Assembly: GCA_036873135.1 (NCBI GenBank)
Contig: JAPTYO010000017.1
Coordinates: forward strand, 15,748,001 to 15,812,000
Length of the DNA stretch: 64,000 nucleotides
Direction: 5' to 3'
Source of the DNA: Clarkia xantiana subsp. parviflora
Lineage: Eukaryota > Streptophyta > Magnoliopsida > Myrtales > Onagraceae
Shown here: positions 12,301 to 22,500 of the stretch, in pieces
How the letters are laid out: each line of letters begins with the position of its first letter
Numbering within the stretch: the first letter of the stretch is position 1
Position numbers and translations under genes: made by a program
Notes under the pieces: model-generated
Seen by the model: only the letters and a program-made list of their open reading frames with translations
The model's database searches: none
Told to the model about the DNA's origin: nothing

Positions 12301-12527
12301 CATCCATCCTTGAGTTATTTAATTATAAAAGACAATACTATTATTATAAGAATTAGATACTCTACTGACCCAGTCTCGAGGTTGAAGGGCAACTTTCCTG
12401 GGAAACCCGGAAGGGTGTCAATGATTGTATGGTTGGCGACAACTCCAGAAGCAATGGCCAAAGCAAGAAGCCCTGCAAATGACCAAACAATGCATAACCA
12501 GCTGCTACTGCTGCTGCAACCCAACAT
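9305..12527 (-). CDS. Serine carboxypeptidase-like protein (SCPL, probable acyltransferase clade), 13 exons
   Basis: I joined exons 12527-12370, 12282-12137, 12055-11856, 11761-11659, 11582-11545, 11469-11368, 11282-11196, 11087-10953, 10859-10788, 10415-10294, 10225-10112, 9994-9940 and 9388-9305. All introns are GT-AG and phases agree, giving 471 residues and a TAA stop. A hydrophobic signal peptide (about residues 10-30) predicts secretion or vacuolar routing. Then come [32 protein letters not shown] (84-94), [12 protein letters not shown], the nucleophile motif GDSYSG (Ser187), GDHD (Asp392) and GAGHTAPEY (His448). GDSYSG, the length and the many exons fit clade I SCPL proteins, several of which transfer acyl groups from glucose esters. 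The usual GGPGC is GGPAC (Ala90). The substrate cannot be inferred. The gene looks intact and is flanked by transposons on both sides. Confidence 0.93.
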
Positions 12528-12839
12528 TCTCTCCCTCTTTGCTACTGCTTCGGTGCTTCCTAACTAGCTATAATACCCTGCCAACCAAAACGCCACGCTG
12601 AATTAATAAACAACAACACTAGCTACCTACTACTTACAAGGCCAGCCCATGCCATGCCATGAAAGAAAGAAAGTTAGGTTCTACTTGTCATTACATCCCA
12701 AACACCTTCCTTTCCTTTCATTCCTGTTTATTAAACCACTCCTTCTTTATCTATCTAACTTTCTCCTACCTGACCATCCGTTACTCCCCCACACCAATAT
12801 ACTTACCATTTTTTCTAATTAAAATATCCATTGCACTAA
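12528..12839 (-). promoter_or_regulatory. 5' flank of the SCPL gene
   Basis: About 310 bp separate the SCPL ATG from the MITE at 12840. There is no strong consensus TATA box; TATTATAG near 12570 on the minus strand is the best candidate. Pyrimidine-rich tracts are present. Confidence 0.35.
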
Positions 12840-13556
12840 GGGGGCGTTTGGATGGACGTAATGTCAGATTTTTTGTAATGTTGTGACTCAACGGGTTGGT
12901 TCGTAATCAACAATGTAATGTCAGATTACAATGTTTGGTTTTGGTTTGTAATGTACAATGTAATGTGATTTACTTATTATTAATCTATTTATAAATATAT
13001 TATATTTTAATATGACAAATTTAAATATGTATTTATTTTATAAAAGAAGTAACTTGGTCCCTTAACTTTATATTTAATATTTAAACATCAAATTTGAAAA
13101 TATTAGAGTTAAACTTTCATTCTTACTTTCTATCTTATTAAAAAAAAAATATGCGAAATAATTTCATTTTATGGTTAATTACTAAAAAACAAACCCAACT
13201 TTAGTGAAATAGAAGTATAAATAACAAAACCCAGAATAGATTAAAAAACAAATGAGTGAAATAGATGTTAAAAAAAGGAGATAAATAAATAAAAAAGTGG
13301 GAGAGAGTAATTTAGCAAATATTAATAAAATAATAAACACTAAGTAATGTTGGATGTAATCTCACATTACGTTGAGAGGGCAAGTCAACGGGTTTTTACG
13401 GGTTTTGACCAACCCGTCGTAATCTAAGATTACAATGCACACATTACATTACAAAGTTCACATTACATCGTTTTGTTTGCCAAACAACGTAATGTTGATG
13501 TAATGTGGGACGTAATGTGGGATTACGTCACACATTACATCCATCCAAACACCCCC
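12840..13556. mobile_element. Tourist-like (PIF/Harbinger) MITE, TSD TAA
   Basis: 717 bp with terminal inverted repeats: the left end GGGGGCGTTTGGATGGACGT mirrors the right end, whose complement reads GGGGGTGTTTGGATGGATGT. TAA flanks both sides (12837-12839, 13557-13559), the 3-bp duplication of PIF/Harbinger elements. The subterminal regions hold many GTAATGT motifs in both orientations. No transposase is encoded. Confidence 0.88.
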
Positions 13557-13559
13557 TAA

Positions 13560-13967
13560 GGGTTTAAAATCCAACATGTATATGAATAAAATAACACACA
13601 TTAACAAATCGGTATACGATATAATTTTTTTGACTTTATGTACATGATAAGTCTAACTGTTGCACCGTCACTTTACCCATCCATTTTGGACGGAAAGTGA
13701 TTGTGCGCCTAGCACGTCATCACTAATGACATTTTAATAGACAAATATACCCCTTTCTTTTTCCCTCTAATATATATTTAACTTTTCTTTTGTATAATTT
13801 AGTCCTAAACTTGTTACAATCAAAACCTTAGCTCGATTGACCTAGCCTGGGCTCCACCCATACTAGGTTAACTAAGACCTAGATTCGATTGGACTCAAGT
13901 CTACCTTTATGTCGAGGCATTCATCAATTCGGTTCAATTCAATTTAGTCCACTCTATTTTGTTAATT
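13560..13967. other. AT-rich intergenic sequence
   Basis: No gene, RNA or repeat recognised. Confidence 0.4.
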
Positions 13968-14600
13968 GTTGGATCTTGATCTCCTGAGGCCTTCATAAGT
14001 TCGACCACCTACACAAAGGGATGAGTCGAGGTTGGCCCTGGCTGTTGGGTTACTATTACAGAAGATAAGAAGACAGCCAATGGTTAGTTGGGAGCATCTA
14101 AGTCGAGACTCCAAAATATGAGTCGCCGATTATTCATGATCCGAATGAAGAACTGAAGACAGTTAGTCGACACCCATGTTTAAAGATGTCGACATCAAAG
14201 ACGACATACAAAGAATGGCGACGCCGCTCAATAAAGACTCCCCCTCTTACAACATGAGTCGAGTCGAGTCGGCAGCCAAGTACTATTAAGTAACCTTCCT
14301 CTTAGGGAATGGTGAGGTGACGACTTGCTTCCACAGCCATGGAGAAACCTTCCTCATTAAGAAAAGCTGAGGTGGCAACCTGCTTGTCACCTGCTTATAC
14401 CGACTCTGGACAGAAACAATCCCCAAAGGGTAACTGCCACATAAAGTCGGTAAAACTTCCCTATAAATACCTTTGAGTATTTTCATTATTATGATATTAT
14501 CATACATTTTACAAGTATTATACTCTCATATTCTATTACTGATTTAAGCTTCGGAGTGGAATCAGGGGCAAATCCCCACCCCCATTTTAGGTTAACGCCA
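13968..14600 (+). repeat. Probable old Gypsy-type LTR remnant
   Basis: Begins TGTTGGATC. It contains CTATAAAT (14461-14468), then about 80 bp later GATTTAAGCTTCGGAGTGG, echoing CATTTAAGCATCGGAG in the U5 side of the Tat LTRs in this window. Ends are not defined and no partner is seen, so this is tentative. Element A was inserted about 220 bp further on. Confidence 0.4.
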
Positions 14601-14817
14601 CCAAAAACTCCACAAAGAAAATTAAATACCCTTCGAGGTCAAGATAGATACCTAAGAGAGTAAGGTTTGGCGACATCCTGAAGTACATTCCTGTGGGAGA
14701 TTTTGAAGTGTCGGATTTTGGCGTGCAAGCATAATTTTTCATGCAGAAACGACGATTTGAGCAAGACATATAGTAAATTATGGAGTTTGACGTTTTTTCG
14801 CCAAATTCTTTCGTTAA

Positions 14818-15514
14818 TGTTGGATCACGGTGGAACTCCGGTACGGACTTTGACGTCAATCCTAGCTCCTTTGCTCCACGCAATCCTGCAAGAGGGGATA
14901 GACCGGGCGGTGACCCAGAATCCCTCTCCAATGCTTAAATGAGTATCTCGTAGGACTGGCAAGTAATAGTCTCAAAGTGTATTGAACTCAACGTAAGTCT
15001 TTCTGAGGTGATCTCCTGCCCTTTTATAGGCAAAGAGATGCCTCAGGTACCTGGCGAACCGTTAGGTGTGGTTAGCCCGTATCCCGCATATCTCGGACGT
15101 GATCTCGCGTATCTCAGCCATGCCCCGCGTATCTCGGCCACGCTCCGTGTATCTTAACCACGTTCCGCGTATCTCGGCCACGCCCCGCATATCTTGGCCT
15201 TATCCTCTGATAACGAGCCCCGACTCCCGTCGGGGACTCCAGAGTTATCTCGTTGTGTCACCGCTCGGGGCCCCTCGTCATCGTAACAGGGCCAATCATT
15301 CTCAGGGATTCATCATCGGGGCCTACTTAAAGGCTTCTTATCGGGAGCTTCCAGCTCAACTGTCGGGACCGACTCTGTCGGGATCTTGCCTCATCGGGAC
15401 TCCCTTCGTCGGGACCCTTCTCCTAAGTCATCTTGACCTTCATTTTGGGCCTGGTGGGCCTGTTTGCCGTTTCCTCGCCGTTAAAGGGCCTTACGGCTGT
15501 AGTCGAACCCATCA
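14818..15514 (-). repeat. 3' LTR of element A
   Basis: TGTTGGATC...ACCCATCA. On the minus strand it has TATAAAA (15022-15028). Near 15080-15190 there are repeats of a short CGCGTATCTCGGCCACG-like unit. Confidence 0.93.
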
Positions 15515-15525
15515 TTTGCCCCCAA
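15515..15525 (-). other. Polypurine tract of element A
   Basis: Complement of TTTGCCCCCAA, adjacent to the LTR and matching the tracts of B, C and P1. Confidence 0.7.
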
Positions 15526-15898
15526 GACATGAGGGACTTTTAGTTCGTCGTGTCTTCCAACTCCCGATTTTCCAATACTAGAGTCGGGGGTCTTTTCCTT
15601 GGTTCAGTTACTCAGTTATCAGTCTTCTCCTTCACGTTTCCTCAGGGTTTTGTAGATAACTATTATATCCCAAGGGTCTCCTCGGTTCCCCAGTGCATTA
15701 AATGCAGTAGATAATGGAGTGACGTTTTCAGCCCACGTGCCTGATTTTTCGCGCCTGTCCTTTTCTGAAAAGTGCTTTTCAGGGTGTTTCATCATTACGC
15801 CCATTGTCCTTCTGCACGTTTCATCTCAACGGTCCAGATTAAGACTCTTCGACTTCGACGACTCGGATCGAAGTGTCCTTTCAACCGTCTTCTTCGAC

Positions 15899-15905
15899 TA
15901 TAAAA
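15899..15905 (+). promoter_or_regulatory. TATA box of the aORF in element A
   Basis: TATAAAA 169 bp upstream of the aORF ATG (16068), in the strand opposite to element transcription. Equivalent boxes lie 125-173 bp upstream of all other aORF copies here. Confidence 0.6.
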
Positions 15906-16067
15906 CCCTAGCCATGGTCACAATTTAACTTTTACCGTCTTCGAATTCTCAAGAGCTCTCTGCGATTCCTCTGCGATTCCAAGCTCTGTGATTTCGAAGG
16001 TCTTTGGAGTTTCTCCCGTCATCTTTCCGGCGACGTTTCGTTCATCTCCTTCAACCTCTACTTCATC

Positions 16068-18779
16068 ATGTCTGGTAAGGGATCCCCCTTCATTACTTGT
16101 TCGTATTTTCTTTTCTAATTTTCCAAGAGTCCCACTGTATTTTCTTGCCCTGGTTGCTTTTCAGACAGCGGTTCCAGCTCTGAAGGGGAGAAAACCCTTT
16201 AATTTTGATTATGCTCCAAATGAGATCTCCAATATTGCGTATGGTGCAGCTCTCCGAGAGGGTTGTATCACCATCACCTGGGAACCTCGTTTCCCGTATC
16301 CTCGGCATCGCCCCTCGAGTAACCCTGAGGTTACTCGTCCCCAGAAAGGGGAGGTATTTGTCTCTACGGGACAAGTATCAGCGGGGATCAGGTTCCCCTT
16401 TTGCGGTAATCTGGTCGAGCTATGCCATCATTACAAAACGCACCCCACTACCTTTTCTCCCCATGCCATCCGCCTCTGGAACGCCTTTCAAGTCCTCTGT
16501 CTCCGACAGAAGTGGGTCTACAGCCTCCAGCTCTTCAGAACCTTTTATGGGATGAAGTGCAATGAGGCGGGGGTTTGCGCCTTCTACCCTCGGATGCCTA
16601 AATGGAGTAAGCAGCAGCTTGCCCGATGTGGTTGGACTAATGACACCTGGAAGGTGGTCAAGGGTCGGGGACTCTTGGTTGATACAGGGTCCGACAACAA
16701 CAGCTGGAAGAAGAGCTACTTCTTCATCTGTCACTCCTCAATTCCCTGGCCTCGGTGGGAGGTGGCAGCAGACCCCCCGCCTGCCTTCCACACTTATGCT
16801 GACGAGGACTTTGAAACTCTCCAACTTATCCAGCTTTATCGGTGGGAGGAGTCTTACACTCCTCTCAACGCCAACTCCCTCGTGGAGCGGGACCTGGTGC
16901 AGGCCGGGATCCGACTCCTCGATATTGTTTCTGGGGGGCAGCTCTTCGACGGCCCTTCTAATATGGTCTCTTGGGTAAACTTCTAACTCTTCTTTGTTTA
17001 CTATTTGCAGCCAAGAAGGTATCTGTGCTGACCGATCTGTTCCTTAAGCAGGGGGAGACTGATGTTGTCCGCCCCTCGCGGAAGAGGAAGTCCGCCAAGA
17101 AGACTGCTGCTAGGTCGGGGTCTCCTTCAGCGGAGCAACCCAAGCGGAAGCGGGTGGATCTGGACCAGCTCTTTGATGTCCAGAATGCTGAAGAAGGTAA
17201 AAAACTCCGACTTAGTATTAAATCATACAAGAGGATGGTCCCGACAGATTTGATTTCCTCGACCAAGGAAGCCCGCATCGCTGACGTCAAAAGAATCCTT
17301 CGAGGCGAAACTCCCCGAGTCTTGAAGGCAGGCTACTATCATTATCGTGGGAAGGATCAATACGTCTCCCGACGTATCATTTGGTGTAAGAATCCCGATG
17401 AACTTCCTGACTACCTTTCTGAAGCTTCTCATCCTCCAGGTGCAGGTCGCTCGGGAGCTCCATCGGGTGCTGCAGCTTCCGCAGACGCACCGTCTTCAGC
17501 GGGGGTGCCTTCCTCAGCTGGAGAGAAGGCACCAACTGGCGAACAATTTCGTCAGGTGGAGACCTTGGACTACTCTGAGGAGACTGACGAGGGTGGCCCC
17601 CCTCGTCAGCGTCGGAAGGCGGGGCAATCCCCCTTGAAACCAACCCCTCAGGGGCCGCCTCCTTCATCTTCTCCGCAGCAGCGGCAGCCATCGCCTATTC
17701 ATGAGTTCACTCCTTCCCCTGTTCGGGCCGAGACGGAGGCGTGCCCTTCCACTCATCGTCCTCTTTCTCCTCTTGCTCTTGATGGGAACTTCTACAAGCC
17801 CTTCGATTCTTCTCAAGAGAATGCCCCCTGGACTCCTATACAGACGCTTCAAGGGGTCCCGCTCACACAAGGGGAGAAGGACCAGGAGCTGGCCCTGCAT
17901 CTGCTGGCAGGTTCATCTTGCCTACTATGCGGCATCCGATTTGCCTCAATCGGACGCACATGCAGCGGGATGTCAGGAATATGGCCATGCGCCGTATACA
18001 GGTAAGACTTCGCTTCTTCATCTTTTGATGATAAATTGGGTCGTTTGTCCTTTAACATATTTCCTTCTTGTTGCAGGAGCTCGGGGACTTCAACCGCCTC
18101 ATCGCGTATGTTATTGCCTACGATGAGTCCCGGGAGCGGGATCGAGGGGTCCGCGAGCAGCTTCAGGAGGATCTCAAGGCCTCCCAGTCTTCGCGGGGGA
18201 AGCTTGTCAAGGAGCAGGCTGTCCTCAATCAGAAGATTCGGGACCTCCAGCAGCAGATCGTGGACTTCGAGGGGCTCTTGAGGCAAGAGCGGCAGGAGCG
18301 GGGGGCAGTTGTGGACAGGCTGACCCAGGAGAAGAAGGCTGCCGAGGACAAACTGGTCCTTGAGAAGAAGGCTCTGGAGGAGCAAATTGCGGGATTTCCT
18401 GCGCAGCTGGCCGAAACGGAGGTAAAGGGCCGGGAGGACTATCGGAGATCCGAGGACTTCCAAGCTGATGCCATGAAGTTCTTTGGCGCGGAGGTGGAGA
18501 ACACTCTCTTCAATGCGGTTGAGGAGCTCCACCTGGAATACGGGGATGCCATCAATTTCGACAAGTCTCCTTCCCTCGCTCCCTTTGCGAAGAAGTATTT
18601 TGCTCTTTCCGAGGAGAGTGATGGGGGGAGTACCCCCCGTAATTGTTGAAGACGCTTCTGAACTTCCAAGTGCGGACGCCCCGATAGCCAATCCTCCCGA
18701 AGCCAATCCTGTCGATCCCTCTGCTACCGACTCCGCGGACCCAGCTGCTGCCAATGCTGCCGACAAGGACCAAGCTTGA
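16068..18779 (+). pseudogene. Antisense aORF of element A: globular domain, linker, coiled coil
   Basis: Exon 1 ATGTCTG (16068-16074), intron 16075-16164 (90 bp), exon 2 16165-16974. One extra base in GAGAAAACCC (near 16195) shifts the frame relative to sister copies, so the spliced reading hits TAA at once. After it the domain is open: GEVFVSTGQVSAGIRFPF, SPHAIRLWNAF, SIPWPRWEV. After a 36-bp GT..CAG gap come a basic segment (AKKVSVLTDLFLKQGETD) and a Pro/Ser-rich linker. A good 75-bp intron (18002-18076) separates these from a coiled-coil exon rich in E, K, Q and L (18077 onward, RDLQQQIVDFEGLLRQERQE). A G-run shift near 18630 ends the frame at 18649; the family C-terminus (NAADKDQA) remains readable to 18779. 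Function unknown. It resembles accessory antisense ORFs known from Tat elements. Confidence 0.75.
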
Positions 18780-18894
18780 ATGTTTTTATCTTTTAGAGTC
18801 CTTGTATCTTCTTCTCTTTTGTCGTTGTCGGGCCCTTGAGCCCTTATCAATATCAGACTTCTTTAGTTCCGATCTTTTGTTGCACTTCTCCGAG

Positions 18895-19580
18895 TGACTT
18901 TACTTATACGCACTTAAGTCGAAACCTCACGACTTAAGGCGACTTAGTTCCGTGCATCACTTAAGACGACTTAATCATTACTTAGGATAAACCTAAAGAT
19001 TGTGCACCACTCAAGGCGACTTAGTCCCGCGCATCACTTAAGACGACTTAATCATTACTTAGGATAAACCTAAAGATCGTGCACCACTCAAGGCGACTTA
19101 GTCCCGCGCATCACTTAAGATGACTTAATCATTACTTAGGATAAACTTAAAGATCGTGCACCACTCAAGGCGACTTTTTGGATACTTAGAATAAATCTAA
19201 GTATTGTGCACCACTTAAGGCGATTTTTCTCGTGCACCACTGAAGGCGACTTTTCTCGTGCACCACTGAAGGCGACTTTTCTCGTGCACCACTGAAGGCG
19301 ACTTTTAGATACTTAGAATAAATCTAAGTATTGTGCACCACTTAAGACGACTTTTCTCGTGCACCACTGAAGGCGACTTTTCTCGTGCACCACTGAAGGC
19401 GACTTTTACACTTAGCATAAATCTAAGGATAACTCTTATTTGGAAGCAACCTCTTTATTTATTGACGGCACAAAATTGGCTTACATCGAATTAAACGATA
19501 AACAGCATACACCACTTAAGGCGATTTTACATTGGGCACCACTTAAGGCGACTTTATCGGGCACCACTTAAGGCGACTTT
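18895..19580. repeat. Minisatellite between the converging aORF and pol of element A
   Basis: Two interlocked tandem arrays. Units of about 75 bp carry ACTTAAGACGACTTAATC and GTGCACCACTCAAGGCG (18900-19190). Shorter 26-27-bp units carry CTCGTGCACCACTGAAGGCG (19225-19400). B and C have diverged minisatellites with related CTTAAGG motifs at the same place. Tat elements of other plants also carry tandem repeats in their 3' untranslated region. Confidence 0.85.
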
Positions 19581-19582
19581 CT

Positions 19583-22500
19583 TCAAGCATGGTGTTTCTT
19601 CAAGTGTTCGCCACTAAAAGAATGCTTTAACGTTCTGCCATCGAGGTCTTCCAACTTGTATGCATTCTGAGCTGGTATCCCCACGACCTTATAAGGTCCT
19701 TCCCATTTTGGTGACATCTTGTTGATTCGATCCAAAAGGGTGAACTCGTTGCGACGCCAAACCAGCTCCCCGACAAAGAACTGTCGGGACTTCACTCGCC
19801 GATTGTAGTACCTGGCCGTCGCTAAACGCATTCGAGCTTGGACTTCATCGGCTTCCCGCCTCTTCTCTTCGAGTAAGTCCAAGTCCAGACGTCTCACTTC
19901 ATCGTTCGTCAGGGGCTCGTAATATCTCATCCGATGGGACGCCACAGCTACCTCCACAGGGGCGACAGCTTCCGTGCCATAAACGAGGCCAAACGGAGTC
20001 TCCCCCGTTGATCGCTTGGGTGTCGTTCTAACAGCCCAAAGAACATTTTCCAGTTCGTTCAGCCACTTGCCCTTCAAGGCATAGACCCTCTTCTTCAGGC
20101 CATCCATCACGATTTTGTTGGCTGACTCCACCTGGCCATTAGGCTGAGCATGGCGTACGGAGGCGGTCCGATGCTCAATGTTCAATTCTGCCAGATACTC
20201 CCTCACCTGAGAGCCGTTAAACGGTGGGCCATTGTCGCTGATCACCACCTTAGGAATTCCATATCTGGACACGATGTGGGTTTGGAGGAACTTGACGATC
20301 TGGTTCCCCGTTGTTCTGGCCAATGCCTTTGCCTCTATCCATTTCGAAAAATAATCGATTGCTACAAGTAAATACTTACATTGTCCTTGTGCTTGTGGAA
20401 GAGGTCCCACCAAGTCGATGCCCCACTGCGCGAAGGGCCAAGCGCTCTTGATGGATGTCAGATTGGCGGCCGGAGCCACGATACTCGGGGCATACCTCTG
20501 GCACGCGTCGCAGGATCGGACCAACGCCGTTGCTTCTTTGTTCATCGTGGGCCAATAGTAGCCTAAGTTCAACACCTTCCTCATAATGGATTGGGCCCCT
20601 TCGTGGCAAGCCGCGACCCCTTCATGCATTTCCTTCAGGATTCGACTGGTGTCAGGTTCTGCTACACACTTCAAGTACGGGGTCGAGAACCAGCCCTTCT
20701 TGTACAGCTGATTGTCCAGCATCACATAATTGGCCGCGATCCGATGTAACCTGTCTGCTGCCACTTGATCATCGGGGACTGTCCCCGTAGTCAGGTACGC
20801 GACTATCGGGGTCATCCAGGTTGGCTCTTCCTCCGATCTTGCTTCAATGGCGCACACCTGTGTTGGGTCGAAGTTTGATAAGATCACCTTCTCCAAGAAG
20901 TGCACCTTCCGATTTTCTTCCAAGGGTGCCCCCATGGCAAATTTGCTCAAGGCGTCTGCCTCTACGTTCTCCTCCCTCGGAATTGCCTCGATATCGAAGC
21001 TTTTGAAGCTTTCTTTCAGGGCTTGTACCTCTCGCAGATACTTCTTCATTATCGGACTCCTTGCTTCGTATTGCCCTTGAACCTGGTTCACGATTAAAGC
21101 TGCGTCGCACTTCACTCTCAAGTGATCGATTCCAGTGCCTTTAGCAATTTTTAGGCCCGTGATAAGGGCTTCGTACTCCGCTTCGTTGTTTGTGGCCTTG
21201 AATGTTAAAGCCAAGGCGTATCGGAGCGGTTAACTTTTACCCGGTGGTATTAACAAAAAGCCCGCTCCTGATCCATCTGAACTCGCGGAGCCATCCGTGT
21301 ACATCTCCCAGGTATTTTCCTTGTTTGGCTGTTCTGATTGCTCTGCCCTTTCTGGTTGTTCTTCTATCGGGACCTCCACGGTTGCCCCCTCTACAGAGCC
21401 CGCTTCTTCCAGATCGGGGGCTGTAGACTCTGCTATGAAATCTGCTAATGCCTGGCCCTTAATGGCTGTTCTCGGAGCGAAGTATATGCGAAACTCGCTA
21501 AGCTCTACTGCCCATTTCACTAATCTCCCCGACGCATCCGGTCGGTTCAAAAAATGCTTCAAAGGCTGGTTCGTCAGCACAGTGATCTCGTGTGCGTGGA
21601 AATACGGCCTTAGCTTCCGAGCAGTAATAATCAACGCAAAGAGGTACTTCTCAACAGCGGGATAGTTCAATTCAGATTTGGCAAATGCCTTGCTTACATA
21701 ATAGACGGGGACTTGATTACCCTCGACAATCTTTACTAACACAGAGCTAATGGCAAATTCAGAAACAGCCAAATAAAGGTAGAGCGGCTCGCCTGGAACC
21801 GGTTTCGCCAGCGGCGGGAGTGTGCGAAGGTGCTGCTTGAGTGCTTGGAACGCCTCTTCACATTTGGCGGTCCATTCGAATTTTTTGTTGGCCCTCAAGA
21901 CTTCAAAAAACGGCATTGATCGGTCGCTGGCTTTGGACAAGAAGCGATTCATTGCAGCTAGTCGGCCATTCAGCACTTGCACCTCCCGATGGTTTATCGG
22001 AGACTGCATCTCCTCGATTGCCCTCAGCTTCTCAGGATTCACTTCAATTCCTCTTTGGCTCACCATGAAGCCCAAAAACTTCCCTGAGTGGACTCCGAAG
22101 GCGCATTTCGTCGGGTTCAAGCGAACTTGATGGAGCCTCATCCGCTCAAACGCCATGGTAAGGTTGTGCACGTGATCCTCGGCTTGTCGGGACTTCACTA
22201 GCATATCATCCACTTAAGCTTCCATGGTTTCTCCCAGCATATCTCCAAACAGTTTGTTCACCATCCGTTGGTAGGTTGCCCCGGCATTGATCAACCCGAA
22301 AGGCATGACATCGTAGTGATAGATGTCACTGTCTGCGTAGAACGCTGTGTGGGGGGGGGGGGGCGTCTTCCTTGGCCATCTTGATTTGGTTGTAGCCTGA
22401 ATACGCGTCCATGAAACTCAACAGTTCGTGTCCCGACGTGGCATCCACCAACTGATCGATTCTCGGGAGTGGATAGCAGTCTTTTGGGCAAGCCTTGTTC

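Noticed and set aside
19200..19440. CRISPR-like regular repeats
   Set aside because: The units are contiguous tandem repeats with no unique spacers, in a plant retrotransposon.
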